NCBI GenBank assembly: GCA_001799895.1
Contig: MGUI01000070.1
Span: 1-64,000 of the forward strand
Length of the DNA: 64,000 bases
From: Elusimicrobia bacterium GWD2_63_28
GTDB taxonomy: Bacteria > Elusimicrobiota > Elusimicrobia > Elusimicrobiales > UBA9959
Direction: 5' to 3'
Shown: positions 14,230 through 23,628 of the stretch, piece by piece
Layout: the number at the start of each line of letters is the position of its first letter
Position numbering within the stretch: position 1 is the stretch's first letter
Made by a program: the position numbers and the translations under genes
The notes under the pieces: generated by a model
The model's database searches: none
What the model was told of the DNA's origin: nothing
The model's input: only the letters and a program-made list of their open reading frames with translations

Positions 14230-15388
14230 ATTCATCCCTCTTTCTGAACCGAATATAGGCGGCAACGCCTGGAAATACGTTAAGCAATGCCTGGATACCG
14301 GCTGGGTGTCCGGTGCTGGTGCTTTTGTAGACCAATTCGAGGAAAAGATCTGCAAGTATACCGGGTCGCCATACGCTGTGGCGGTGGTTAACGGCACCTC
14401 CGGCCTGCAACTGGCGCTGCGCCTCTGTGGTGTGAGACCCGGGGATGAGGTTCTAGTCCCCACGCTTACATTTATTGCCCCGATCAATACGGTGCGGTAT
14501 GTGGGCGCGGAGCCAGTGTTCATGGATTGTGATAACTTCATGAACCTTGACCCAAAGAAAACAGAAGAGTTCCTGAAGAAAGAATGCCATGTCACGCGCA
14601 AAGGCGTAATTAATAAAAAAACACACCGAATCATAAAAGCTATTATCCCCGTGCATGTTTTCGGCAACCCCTGCGACATGAAAGAGATAATGCGGGTGGC
14701 CCGGCGCTTCAACCTGAAAGTTATAGAGGACGCGACGGAAAGCCTGGGCTCCCGTTATACGGAAGGCAAATACAAGGGGCGGCACACCGGCACCATCGGA
14801 GACTTTGGCGTGTTCTCGTTCAACGGCAACAAAATTGCCACTACCGGCAGCGGCGGCACGCTTATCACTGCTGATAAAAAACTCGCTGCCGCGGCCAAAC
14901 ACCTGAGCACTCAGGCCAAGTTAGACGGCGTCCGTTATGTGCATGACGATGTGGGGTATAATTTCCGGCTCACCAATATGCAGGCCGCCCTCGGCCTGGC
15001 GCAGTTGGAACAATTGCCGAGTTTCATTAAGATAAAGAAGAGCAATTACCTGGCCTACAAAAAGGCATTCTCACAAATTCAGGGTCTGGATTTTCTTGGA
15101 ATCCCCAAAGGAGTTGACCCGAACTATTGGTTCTACTCACTATCTCTCAGCGGCCCGGAGCAGCGTGAAGCCCTGATGGCTTTCCTGGTAAAGCAAGGCA
15201 TACAAAGCCGCCCGGTCTGGGAGCTTAACCATAGGCAGAAGCCTTACGCACATAACCAATCTTATCGTATTGAGAAATCCCCGGAATTCAGGGACAGGGT
15301 TCTGAATATCCCTTGCAGTTCCGGCCTCACCTCGGCCAAAGTGAATAAAGTTTGCAGTGCCATAAAGGAGTTCGTATGGAAAAAATAA
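14222..15388 (+). CDS. legC: LegC-family PLP aminotransferase
   Basis: This 388-residue DegT/DnrJ/EryC1 aminotransferase begins FIPLSEPNIGG and CLDTGWVSGAG, the LegC signature. PLP contacts are NGTSGLQLAL, IEDATESLGSRY and the Schiff-base lysine in FSFNGNKIATTGSGG. It adds the 4-amino group to the LegB product. It overlaps legB upstream, and the PtmE-like gene starts inside its 3' end, so the three are translationally coupled. Confidence 0.87.
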   Translation: MSEFIPLSEPNIGGNAWKYVKQCLDTGWVSGAGAFVDQFEEKICKYTGSPYAVAVVNGTSGLQLALRLCGVRPGDEVLVPTLTFIAPINTVRYVGAEPVFMDCDNFMNLDPKKTEEFLKKECHVTRKGVINKKTHRIIKAIIPVHVFGNPCDMKEIMRVARRFNLKVIEDATESLGSRYTEGKYKGRHTGTIGDFGVFSFNGNKIATTGSGGTLITADKKLAAAAKHLSTQAKLDGVRYVHDDVGYNFRLTNMQAALGLAQLEQLPSFIKIKKSNYLAYKKAFSQIQGLDFLGIPKGVDPNYWFYSLSLSGPEQREALMAFLVKQGIQSRPVWELNHRQKPYAHNQSYRIEKSPEFRDRVLNIPCSSGLTSAKVNKVCSAIKEFVWKK

Positions 15389-16431
15389 GGCACATGCTAA
15401 TCTCGCCTGACATAACCGTCAAGCAGGCGATGAAGAAGATGGATGAATCTGCTGAGAAAATAGTCTTTGCAGTAAATGAATCCGGGGTACTCGTCGGTTG
15501 TGTGACGGATGGGGATATGCGTCGCTATATCCTTAAGGGGCTACCTTTGGGCGGTAATGTCTCTAAAGTTTTGAATATTTCCCCGATAACTATCACTGAA
15601 GGCGCCACCAAAAAATCTGCCAGGGAATTGATGGTTTCCAAAAGCGTTGAGTGTCTTCCGGTAGTCGATTTAAATGGGAAAATCGTGTCTGCGATGCGAT
15701 GGCGAGATCTCTTTGATGGCAAGAAACAAACAGCGGTACTGAAGGGTGTGCCCGTAGTAATAATGGCCGGGGGGACCGGCAGCCGGTTGTCCCCAATTAC
15801 TAACTTCCTGCCAAAACCGCTGATCCCTATCGGAGATAAGCCAATAATTGAAAAAATAATGGAGAAATTCAGCGCATTCGGTTGCCGCGACTTTTCCATT
15901 TCGGTGAATTTTAAGGCAAACATACTGAAGGCGTATTTCAGTGAGTTAAAGCATGATTTTCGTATACGGTACGCCCAGGAAAAAAAACCCTTGGGGACTA
16001 TCGGAAGCCTTCAATTACTAAAAAAACAGCTAGCCAAGCCATTCTTCGTGAGTAACTGCGATATTATCATCGAAGCCGATTACGCCGATATCTACGCTTC
16101 CCATGTCGCAAGTAAGAATGACATCACCCTCGTGGTCTCAATGAAGCATTACACCATCCCCTATGGCATATGCGAGATGGGGATTAATGGAAAATTTAAG
16201 GGAATAGCGGAAAAGCCAGAATATGACTTCTTGGTTAATACTGGCTTATATGTGATGAGCCCGTCTGTCTTGAAAGATATTCCGGTTGATAAACTTTACC
16301 ATGCGACACACCTTATAGCGGATTATCTTAAGCGTAGTAAGAAAGTTGGCGTATACCCGATATCTGAGAATTCATGGTTTGATATGGGGGAATGGCAGGA
16401 AATGAATAGAATGCTCAAGAGATTCGGATAG
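15376..16431 (+). CDS. CBS-domain sugar-1-phosphate guanylyltransferase (PtmE-like)
   Basis: This 351-residue protein has two CBS motifs (about 1-118: ISPDITVKQAMKKM, then LVGCVTDGDMRRYIL, and SVECLPVVDLNGKI), followed by a nucleotidyltransferase domain (MAGGTGSRLSPIT near 125; KPLIPIGDKPIIE; SNCDIIIEADY). The CBS-transferase fusion is characteristic of PtmE, which makes GDP-glucosamine for CMP-legionaminic acid. ATG 15376 is chosen because AAAGGAG lies 5 bp upstream and an earlier frame start lacks it. It overlaps legC by 13 bp. Base composition turns AT-rich from here. Confidence 0.75.
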   Translation: MEKIRHMLISPDITVKQAMKKMDESAEKIVFAVNESGVLVGCVTDGDMRRYILKGLPLGGNVSKVLNISPITITEGATKKSARELMVSKSVECLPVVDLNGKIVSAMRWRDLFDGKKQTAVLKGVPVVIMAGGTGSRLSPITNFLPKPLIPIGDKPIIEKIMEKFSAFGCRDFSISVNFKANILKAYFSELKHDFRIRYAQEKKPLGTIGSLQLLKKQLAKPFFVSNCDIIIEADYADIYASHVASKNDITLVVSMKHYTIPYGICEMGINGKFKGIAEKPEYDFLVNTGLYVMSPSVLKDIPVDKLYHATHLIADYLKRSKKVGVYPISENSWFDMGEWQEMNRMLKRFG

Positions 16432-16459
16432 GGTGAATTGCTGCTGGAGAGCAACAAAT

Positions 16460-17362
16460 ATGCGAATAGGCTATTTTGGTGATGGCGTATGGGCTCATGA
16501 GGCCCTTAGGCGGATTCTTGGGGATTCTTCATTGCAGGTGTGTTTTGTTTGCGCAAGATATGATACGCCCGATCCAGTATTGAAACAATTGGCTAAATCT
16601 GCCAACCTGCCGTTTTTGGTAACAAAAAACATTAACAGCCCCGAGTTCATTTATCAAGTAAAAGAGATGTCTTGCGATATTTTTGTCTCAATGTCTTTTA
16701 ACCAAATATTTAGGGGGGAGATCCTTGCAATACCCCCCCAACGGACAATAAATTGTCACGCAGGCAAACTGCCCTTTTACCGAGGACGTAATATCTTGAA
16801 CTGGGCGTTAATAAACGACGAAAAAGAATTTGGGATTACTGTTCATTATATCGATACGGGCATCGATACTGGTGACATCATATTGCAGCAGACCTATTCA
16901 ATTTCTGAAAGCGATGATTATAGGACATTGTTGGAAAAGGCACATGTCGCTTGTCCGGACATATTGTTGAAATCGATTAAACTGATTTCTGCTGGTGGCT
17001 TTTGCCCTAAAAAACAATCTGAACTCCATCCGGTTGGTAGCTATTGCTCCAAAAGGGGCGTTGGTGATGAAATTCTAGACTGGCGACAAACCTCGCGGCA
17101 GATATATAACTTTATCCGTGCTATTTGCCGGCCAGGACCTATTGCAAGGACATATATTCACGGCAGCCAAAGCGAGGTTAAAATTAATAGGGCGGAAATG
17201 ATTCCTGAGGCCACGCCGTATATAGGTGTTCCAGGAGCTGTTTTAGGCACCGGGGCCGGGTTCTTTTTAGTAAAAACAAATGACACATTGATAAAAGTTA
17301 TTGAGTGGGACTCTGAACGAACTATAAAAACAGGAGACAGATTGTGCCAAAAACCTTCATAA
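16460..17362 (+). CDS. Sugar N-formyltransferase-like protein
   Basis: This 300-residue protein has the folate-dependent formyltransferase fold. The catalytic triad is visible as N98 and H100 (INCHAGKLPFYRGRN) and D136 in the DTGIDTGDI loop. The C-terminal part (QTSRQIYNFIRAICRPGP) resembles the linker after that domain in methionyl-tRNA formyltransferase-like sugar enzymes. The upstream frame start was rejected in favour of ATG 16460. It lies between the PtmE-like gene and legI, where an N-acyl donor step (LegH) would fit, so N-formylation of the 4-amino sugar is inferred. It is clearly AT-rich. Confidence 0.7.
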   Translation: MRIGYFGDGVWAHEALRRILGDSSLQVCFVCARYDTPDPVLKQLAKSANLPFLVTKNINSPEFIYQVKEMSCDIFVSMSFNQIFRGEILAIPPQRTINCHAGKLPFYRGRNILNWALINDEKEFGITVHYIDTGIDTGDIILQQTYSISESDDYRTLLEKAHVACPDILLKSIKLISAGGFCPKKQSELHPVGSYCSKRGVGDEILDWRQTSRQIYNFIRAICRPGPIARTYIHGSQSEVKINRAEMIPEATPYIGVPGAVLGTGAGFFLVKTNDTLIKVIEWDSERTIKTGDRLCQKPS

Positions 17363-18348
17363 TAGCCGAGATCGGCGTCAATCATAACGGTTCTGCCGCG
17401 CTGGCGAAAACGATGATAGACGCCGCGGCTGCTTGCGGTGTGGATGCTGTGAAATTTCAGACCTTCAAAGCCGAGAACCTTGTCAGTCTGGATGCTCCAA
17501 AGGCAGAGTATCAAAAGCGCAATACCGGAGGTGATGGTGGGCAGTTTAACATGTTGAAGGCGTTGGAATTGGATTACACTGTGTACCGTCGCCTCAAGGC
17601 GTACTCCCGTAGAAAGAATGTAAAGTTCATTTCTACTCCATTCGATCTAGAGAGCGCCGCTTTCTTGCATCGGCTTGGTGTTGGGGTTTTTAAAATTCCT
17701 TCTGGAGAGATTACTAATTTGCCGTATCTGCGCCTTATCGGATCTTTTAAGAAAAAAATAATACTTTCCACCGGCATGTCTAATCTTTCTGAGGTCCGGG
17801 CTGCACTACGCATTCTGGAGAAATCCGGAACTAGACGCGAAAACATCGTTGTGTTGCACTGCAACACGGATTATCCTACACCTTTCCATGATGTGAACCT
17901 GCGCGCCATGCAGACAATGTCTACAAAGTTGGGCGTGAAGATAGGATACTCTGACCATACCACTGGTATTGAGGTCTCCGTGGCGGCGGTGGCCCTCGGC
18001 GCTTCTGTCATTGAGAAGCATTTTACGCTGGATAGGCGCCTACCCGGCCCCGACCATAAGGCTTCTCTAGAGCCGGCTGAATTGCGCGCCTTGGTTGCCG
18101 CGGTCAGGAATGTCGAGGCGGCCCTGGGAAGTGCTGAAAAACGCGTTACTCCTTCAGAGAAGAAGAACATACTGGTGGCTAGGAAGAGCCTGGTCGCCGC
18201 CCGCGATATCCGTAAGGGCGAGAAGTTCACCTTGGACAATCTAGCCGCGAAGCGACCGGGCAGCGGCATGAGCCCAATGCTGTGGGACAAGGTAATAGGC
18301 AGGCGCGCCAGGCGCGCTTTCGCCAGAGATGAGCGCATCGCGATATAG
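17344..18348 (+). CDS. legI: Nonulosonic acid synthase, LegI/NeuB family
   Basis: This 334-residue protein condenses phosphoenolpyruvate with a hexosamine to give the nine-carbon acid. It shows IAEIGVNHNGS (residues 7-17), DAVKFQTF, STPFDLESA, FKIPSGEITN, LSTGMSNLSEV, GYSDHTTGIEV and EKHFTLDR. A C-terminal SAF antifreeze-like domain lies at about 275-334 (RKSLVAARDIRKGE). The start is GTG at 17344 with AGGAG upstream, overlapping the formyltransferase by 19 bp. The first half is less GC-rich than the second. Specificity for legionaminic rather than neuraminic acid is inferred from legB/legC. Confidence 0.85.
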   Translation: MPKTFIIAEIGVNHNGSAALAKTMIDAAAACGVDAVKFQTFKAENLVSLDAPKAEYQKRNTGGDGGQFNMLKALELDYTVYRRLKAYSRRKNVKFISTPFDLESAAFLHRLGVGVFKIPSGEITNLPYLRLIGSFKKKIILSTGMSNLSEVRAALRILEKSGTRRENIVVLHCNTDYPTPFHDVNLRAMQTMSTKLGVKIGYSDHTTGIEVSVAAVALGASVIEKHFTLDRRLPGPDHKASLEPAELRALVAAVRNVEAALGSAEKRVTPSEKKNILVARKSLVAARDIRKGEKFTLDNLAAKRPGSGMSPMLWDKVIGRRARRAFARDERIAI

Positions 18349-18355
18349 GGAACCT

Positions 18356-19039
18356 ATGCCGATCACGGTATCTATACACCAGAGCCAGTACATCCCCTGG
18401 TTCCCGTATTTCAAGAAGATAGCCCTGGCCGATATCTTCGTGGTGATGGATAGCGTGCAGTATCAGAAGAACGGCGTGCAGAACCGCAACAAGGTGAGGA
18501 ATTACGACGGGGATTTCTGGCTCACCATCCCCGTGACCGGCAAGCTCGAGGACCAGATCCGCGAAAAGAGGATCGCCGACGCCTCGTGGCGGGCGAAACA
18601 CTGGAAATCGCTGAAATCCTCCTACTCCAAGGCTCCCTACTGGGCGCCGCACGAGGCGGAACTGGGCGCCCTTTACGCCGCGGATTACGCCACGCTTTAC
18701 GAGGCTAACAACGCGCTTTTTTCTTTCATGCTGAAGGCGTTTGGCATTGGGACGAAGATCGTCCCGCTCTCGGACCTGAAGGCGGGCGGCGCGAAGTCGG
18801 AGCTGGTGCTCAACATCTGCAGGGAGCTTGGAGCGGAGACCTATGTCAGCGGCACGGGGGGGAAGGCGTACCTCGACGAGGCGTCCTTCGCTGCGGCGAG
18901 GATAGCTATTCGCTACGAGTCCGCCGCCTCGCCGGCCTACGCGCAGTTCCACGGAGCGTTCATTCCAGACCTGTCGGCGCTGGATATGTTGTTCAATGTG
19001 CCACAGGAAGAGATACGGAGTGTGTTGGCCGGGACCTGA
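18356..19039 (+). CDS. WbqC-family protein
   Basis: This 227-residue protein matches the WbqC family through SIHQSQYIPWFPYFKKI near the start, DSVQYQKNGVQNRNKV and the late YVSGTGGKAYLDE segment. The family is common in O-antigen and nonulosonic acid clusters. Its reaction is not firmly known; acyl transfer to an amino sugar has been suggested by context only. ATG 18356 follows AGGGA by a normal gap; a longer frame overlapping legI was rejected. It is GC-rich, unlike the formyltransferase. Confidence 0.75.
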   Translation: MPITVSIHQSQYIPWFPYFKKIALADIFVVMDSVQYQKNGVQNRNKVRNYDGDFWLTIPVTGKLEDQIREKRIADASWRAKHWKSLKSSYSKAPYWAPHEAELGALYAADYATLYEANNALFSFMLKAFGIGTKIVPLSDLKAGGAKSELVLNICRELGAETYVSGTGGKAYLDEASFAAARIAIRYESAASPAYAQFHGAFIPDLSALDMLFNVPQEEIRSVLAGT

Positions 19040-19069
19040 CCACGGGTCCGGTAATACCACGAGGTTAAG

Positions 19070-19720
19070 ATGAAAACTGAGATACTTAATAGTGAAACCT
19101 GGGAGAGACTGTACGTCGCTGGCCGCTCCGTACTGAAATACCCTGATTCCAACTTTGTGACACTAGCGAGCAGGCTTACGACCCCGGATAAGCACAAGCG
19201 CGTGCTCGACTACGGTTTCGGCACCGGCGCCAACATGATTCACCTGATTAGCAGAGGACATGTTTTGTCCGGTGCGGAGGTTTCTTCCGGCGCGCTTGAG
19301 ATAGTACGGAAGCTTCTTTCCGAGCGCGGGATGGCTGCCGACCTTCGGCTGGTATCCGGGGGCAAGCTTCCGTTCGCAGACGCTTACTTCGACGCTGTGG
19401 TCGCTTGGCAGGTATTATATTATAACGATTGGATATCCCTGCCCCAGGCCATGGCGGAGATTGAACGCGTGCTTAAACCGGGAGGCTTATTCATCGGTAC
19501 CATGGCCGCTGAAGGTGATATTTCCGGCACAGAAGCTGAGCCGCTGGGGCGTGGAGTCTATCGTTCGCATGTGCCTGGACAGGAGGGCGCTATCGTCATG
19601 GTCCTGACTGAAAAGCAGGTGGCGGAGTGTTTTATAGGTAAACAGATATCCATCGGCCGTTTCGGTATGTCATATGGTGGAAAGACGGGCAGCCATTGGG
19701 TTATAACGTATGAAAAATAA
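19070..19720 (+). CDS. Class I SAM-dependent methyltransferase
   Basis: This 216-residue protein has the SAM-binding motif I VLDYGFGTGAN (near 45-55), an acidic AEV end of the second strand, and the post-motif LPFADAYFDAVVAWQVL and ERVLKPGGLFI, as in the Methyltransf_11 group. The sugar or acyl substrate is not determined. Its place inside the leg operon suggests O- or N-methylation of the nonulosonic acid or its acyl group. It overlaps legG by 11 bp. Confidence 0.75.
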   Translation: MKTEILNSETWERLYVAGRSVLKYPDSNFVTLASRLTTPDKHKRVLDYGFGTGANMIHLISRGHVLSGAEVSSGALEIVRKLLSERGMAADLRLVSGGKLPFADAYFDAVVAWQVLYYNDWISLPQAMAEIERVLKPGGLFIGTMAAEGDISGTEAEPLGRGVYRSHVPGQEGAIVMVLTEKQVAECFIGKQISIGRFGMSYGGKTGSHWVITYEK

Positions 19721-20897
19721 TTCTCGACTGGCGAAAAATGGAAAAACCAAAATCCTGGCCCTGACAGGCATCCGCTCCGAATACGACCTAGTCTGGTCGC
19801 TGCTGAAGAAGCTCGCCTCGGACCCGGTTTTCGACTCTGGAGTGATAATTTCCGGCGCGCATATGTCGCCGCTGCATAATTATTCCTGGCGGCATGTGGC
19901 AGCGGATGGGTTCCGCGTGGCGGCAAAGATAGAGAACTTAATCTATTCAAATACGGCGGCTGGCAAGGCCAAATCTACTGCGGTGCTAGTGCACGACCTC
20001 GCGCAGGTTTTGAGCTCAGAGACCCCGGACCTGCTGCTGGTAACCGGCGATAGGGAAGAACCAATTGCCGGTGCGCTTGCGGCCACATACCTGGGAATCC
20101 CGGTCGTGCATCTCTGCGGAGGGGACAATACCTGCCCGGATATGGGCGACGTCGACGAGTCGGTGAGGCATGCCGTCACCAAACTCAGCCACATACATCT
20201 TACGATGGCGGAAAGCCACTCGGAGCGAATCCGAATGATGGGGGAGGAGTCGTGGCGCGTATTCACCGTTGGGAACGGCGGGCTGGACCGCCTGCGCCTA
20301 GCGAAAAAATATTCGGCTGCTGAAATGACCGGCCTGCTGGGCCCCGACATCCGTAGGAAATACATAGTCCTGATTTATCATCCGCTCAGCAGCGAGACGC
20401 AACCTTACGCGAATATGCGGACCTGTCTCGACGCCTGCCTCGAGGCCGGTTGCCCCGTCTTCGTGGGCTCCCCCAACAGCGACCCCGGTTGGCAGGAGGT
20501 GCAGCGTGCAATCGACGAGGTGTCTAGCAACCCGCTGGTGCACCCGTACCGGAACCTGGAACGCCGCGCTTTTGTTACGCTGCTCGGCGGAGCCGCCGCG
20601 CTTGTAGGAAACTCATCGCTCGCTTTCCACGAGGCTTCCTATATAGGTCTCCCAGCCGTCAACGCGGGGCAGCGTCAGAAGGGCCGATTGCACGGGAACA
20701 ACGTGGTATTCTGCCCTCTTGAACCGGAGGCTCTAGTAAAGGCGGTTAAACGCGCGGTCTTCGACGGAAAATATAGGAGCCGTGTCAGCTGCGGCACTTC
20801 CCCGTATGGAGACGGCCACATGGCCGAGAAGGCGCTGAGGGTGCTTAAGAACCTCCCCGGCAGGGAAAAGTTGCTGGCGAAGAGGGTTACCTACTGA
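19710..20897 (+). CDS. legG: Hydrolysing 2-epimerase (LegG/NeuC family)
   Basis: This 395-residue GT-B-fold enzyme hydrolyses the NDP-sugar and inverts C2 to release the free 2,4-diamino-6-deoxymannose precursor. Family motifs are TGIRSEYDLVWSLL (19-33), LLLVTGDREEPIAGA, VVHLCGGD and the substrate loop GNSSLAFHEASYIGLP. It is homologous to UDP-GlcNAc 2-epimerases such as NeuC. Genetic position between legI and legF supports LegG. Confidence 0.85.
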   Translation: MKNNSRLAKNGKTKILALTGIRSEYDLVWSLLKKLASDPVFDSGVIISGAHMSPLHNYSWRHVAADGFRVAAKIENLIYSNTAAGKAKSTAVLVHDLAQVLSSETPDLLLVTGDREEPIAGALAATYLGIPVVHLCGGDNTCPDMGDVDESVRHAVTKLSHIHLTMAESHSERIRMMGEESWRVFTVGNGGLDRLRLAKKYSAAEMTGLLGPDIRRKYIVLIYHPLSSETQPYANMRTCLDACLEAGCPVFVGSPNSDPGWQEVQRAIDEVSSNPLVHPYRNLERRAFVTLLGGAAALVGNSSLAFHEASYIGLPAVNAGQRQKGRLHGNNVVFCPLEPEALVKAVKRAVFDGKYRSRVSCGTSPYGDGHMAEKALRVLKNLPGREKLLAKRVTY

Positions 20898-20911
20898 TAA
20901 AAGGCGGTAGC

Positions 20912-21577
20912 ATGGGAAAAAATATTCTGGTGGTGGCGGTGCATCCGGACGATGAAACCTTGGGCTGCGGTGGGTCGCTATTGCGGCACAAGAAGAATGG
21001 TGACCGCGTGCACTGGTGCATCGTCTCCGATATGAGGGAAAGCGAAGGCTTTTCGTCGGCCGTTATAAAGCGGCGGGCGGGTGAGATAAAGCTGGTCGCT
21101 AGGGCCTACGGTTTCGATAGCGTCACAAACCTACACTTGCCCGCCACAGCGGTGGATTCGGTGGCGTTAGGCGAACGCGTGCGCCTGTTCTCGAAGGTCT
21201 TCAATAAAGTCCGCCCTGACACGGTTTACCTGCCATTCAGCGGCGACATACATAGCGATCACCGCGCCACATTCGAAGCTGCTAATGTTTGTGTGAAAAC
21301 CTTTCGATACCCTTTTTGTAAGTGTGTGCTGATGATGGAAACATTGAGCGAGACTGAGTACGCGGTTCCCGGCTTTGGATTTGCTCCTAACTACTTCAGA
21401 GATATTTCTAGTTATATTGGGAAAAAGATGAAGATAATGGGCATCTATAAAAGCGAGATGAAACCGCATCCTTTTCCACGGAGTGAAAGGAGTATTCATT
21501 CGTTGGCTTCATTTAGAGGGGAGACTGCTGGCTGTGAATATGCGGAAAGTTTCATGTTGTTGAAGTGGGTTGATTAG
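20912..21577 (+). CDS. PIG-L/LmbE-family deacetylase
   Basis: This 221-residue protein has the metal-binding motifs HPDDE (11-15) and HSDH (114-117) of PIG-L type N-acetylglucosaminyl deacetylases. It is probably cytosolic. In this operon it could remove an N-acetyl group from a pathway intermediate, leaving an amine for the formyltransferase (inference). Composition changes inside the gene: the first part is GC-rich like legG, the part after about 21,290 is AT-rich like the next genes, suggesting a recombination joint. Confidence 0.75.
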   Translation: MGKNILVVAVHPDDETLGCGGSLLRHKKNGDRVHWCIVSDMRESEGFSSAVIKRRAGEIKLVARAYGFDSVTNLHLPATAVDSVALGERVRLFSKVFNKVRPDTVYLPFSGDIHSDHRATFEAANVCVKTFRYPFCKCVLMMETLSETEYAVPGFGFAPNYFRDISSYIGKKMKIMGIYKSEMKPHPFPRSERSIHSLASFRGETAGCEYAESFMLLKWVD

Positions 21578-21579
21578 GC

Positions 21580-22293
21580 ATGTATAAAAATAAAACATTT
21601 CTTGCAATAATCCCCGCCCGGGGTGGTTCCAAAGGAATACCACGAAAGAATGTTGTTGATATTTGTGGGAGGCCGCTTATCGCCTGGACAATTTCTGAGG
21701 CAAAAAAATCCAAGTACTTAGACCGCATTATTCTTTCGTCAGATGATAGGGAGATCTGTGCAGTCGCGCGCAAATGGGGGTGCGAGGTCCCATTTATGCG
21801 GCCCAAAAAACTTTCACGGGATGATACCCCTGGCATAACACCCGTCTTTCACGCAATTCAAACCATTCCGGATAAATACGATTATATAGTTCTACTTCAG
21901 CCAACATCTCCATTGCGAATAGTTGATGATATAGATAATTGCATTAAGCATTGCTTAGCGGGTGGATACCCGGCGTGTGTTTCGGTAGCGGAAGCAGAAT
22001 CCACACCTTATTGGATGTTCTTGTTGAATCGAAAAGGGGAAATGAAGCCACTGATTAAAAATCTGAAGGGGATTTCAAGGCGACAGGATTTTCCTAAAGC
22101 GTATGCTTTAAATGGTGCTGTTTATGTCGCGGAAAGAAAGTGGCTGATTAGGAAAAAGTCCTTTACTGCAAAAGGCGCTTCTGCTTATGAAATGCCCCCT
22201 GCGCGTTCTATTGACATTGATAACTACCTAGATATATTAAAAATGAAGTTCTTCTTATCCCTAGGTGAAACTGCACGGCAGTATGGGGGGTAA
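21580..22293 (+). CDS. legF: CMP-nonulosonate cytidylyltransferase (LegF/NeuA)
   Basis: This 237-residue protein activates the nonulosonic acid with CTP. It shows IIPARGGSKGIPRKN (10-24), WTISEAKKS, SSDDREI, LLQPTSPLR (near 106-114), and a late ALNGAVYVA. Size and motifs fit the NeuA/LegF/PseF group; the leg gene order points to LegF. It starts 3 bp after the deacetylase. AT-rich. Confidence 0.85.
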   Translation: MYKNKTFLAIIPARGGSKGIPRKNVVDICGRPLIAWTISEAKKSKYLDRIILSSDDREICAVARKWGCEVPFMRPKKLSRDDTPGITPVFHAIQTIPDKYDYIVLLQPTSPLRIVDDIDNCIKHCLAGGYPACVSVAEAESTPYWMFLLNRKGEMKPLIKNLKGISRRQDFPKAYALNGAVYVAERKWLIRKKSFTAKGASAYEMPPARSIDIDNYLDILKMKFFLSLGETARQYGG

Positions 22294-22321
22294 AAGGCAT
22301 ACGGAGCAGAGGTGGTTGTTA

Positions 22322-23626
22322 ATGTATATTTTAAAAAATATTCTGAAATCTATTCCAAAAAACACAACAATATCTGTTGCCAAGGTTATATCCGGTAATT
22401 TCGCGACAACTATTGTTACTGGTGTGGCAGGAATATTAGTGGCCAGGTGGACATTGCCATATGATATGGGGCTTTGGCAAGGGGCGGTATTGGTGACTGT
22501 TTACGTGTCTGTTTTGCAGCTCGGGGTTTTTAATGGGCTAAATCGCCAGTTGCCATACTTGTTGGGAACCGGTAATAGTGCTAAAGCCTTAGTTATCGCG
22601 CAGGCGGCATATGCTTGGGTGTTTGTTTTGATTCTTTTTACATTGCTTTTAACTGGCGGGATTTCTTTATGGTTTTTCTTGAATGATCAAAATAATATCA
22701 GTTATGCCATCTTAGCTGTCGGGATAATTATTTCTTGTACTTGGGCCACGCTATATCTCTCAACAACATACCGGACGCATTCGGAATTTGGTCGGTTGGC
22801 TAAAAATACGACATTTGCAGCCATTATTGGTCTTGGGCTAACAATGTTGGTTTTATGGCTCGGATATATTGGTATTTTATTGCGAGCTTCTTTAGTTGCT
22901 ATTGCTGGCGTAGCTGTTCTGTATTTTCGCAGACCTATTCAAGTCGGCCCATTATGGAATAAAGAGTTGCTTGTGCAATTGGCTCGGGTTGGTTTTCCAA
23001 TATGGTTCCTGGGGCAACTAGACACTTTATTGTTTTCACTTGATCGATTAGTTCTCGCTAAATCACCGCGACTATTGGGTTATTTTACAATATCGATACT
23101 TGTTGGTGGCGTTGTTAAAAATATTACGGTAGCATTCTCCGCAGTCTTATATCCGCAAATGGCACATAAATATGGGGAAACTCATAATGCAATGTCCATT
23201 TGGTATATCGCACAAAAAGGGGCATTCGCTGCCTGCCTTCTGGGTTTAGGTGTGGGTGCAATTAGTTGGTTATGTCTGCCTAAATTTGTTGAAGTGTTAT
23301 TACCAAAGTATATCCCAGGCGTGGCGACCGCGCAATGGGCCTCTTTTCTCGGATTTACCACGGGCCTGTATGTCCTTGGTAATGTTTATAGCATTATTGG
23401 GCGCCAATGGGTTTACTTCTGGGGTTGGTTGTTTGGTGTTGCAGTTTTTGGAGGCATGTGGTTCCTGCTTGTACACGTTTCTGGTAAATCAGAAATTATT
23501 GCCGCCGCTCAGTCTATGCTTATTTCGACCGCAGTTATGTCTCTCATTATCTATTGGACAAGCAGAAAGGTCTGTCTTGAACATGATGAAGTGTCGGTTG
23601 GAAATGGCGCGATTAAGTCTTTCTGA
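22322..23626 (+). CDS. Wzx-type oligosaccharide flippase, copy 1
   Basis: This 434-residue membrane protein has about twelve hydrophobic segments and a polysaccharide-transporter N-terminus (SVAKVISGNFATTIVTGVAG, ending ILVARWTLP). It moves lipid-linked repeat units across the inner membrane. The frame is open to 22265, overlapping legF, but ATG 22322 with AGAGGTGG upstream gives the normal family start. AT-rich and unrelated in base use to the second flippase at 58580. Confidence 0.78.
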   Translation: MYILKNILKSIPKNTTISVAKVISGNFATTIVTGVAGILVARWTLPYDMGLWQGAVLVTVYVSVLQLGVFNGLNRQLPYLLGTGNSAKALVIAQAAYAWVFVLILFTLLLTGGISLWFFLNDQNNISYAILAVGIIISCTWATLYLSTTYRTHSEFGRLAKNTTFAAIIGLGLTMLVLWLGYIGILLRASLVAIAGVAVLYFRRPIQVGPLWNKELLVQLARVGFPIWFLGQLDTLLFSLDRLVLAKSPRLLGYFTISILVGGVVKNITVAFSAVLYPQMAHKYGETHNAMSIWYIAQKGAFAACLLGLGVGAISWLCLPKFVEVLLPKYIPGVATAQWASFLGFTTGLYVLGNVYSIIGRQWVYFWGWLFGVAVFGGMWFLLVHVSGKSEIIAAAQSMLISTAVMSLIIYWTSRKVCLEHDEVSVGNGAIKSF

Positions 23627-23628
23627 TT

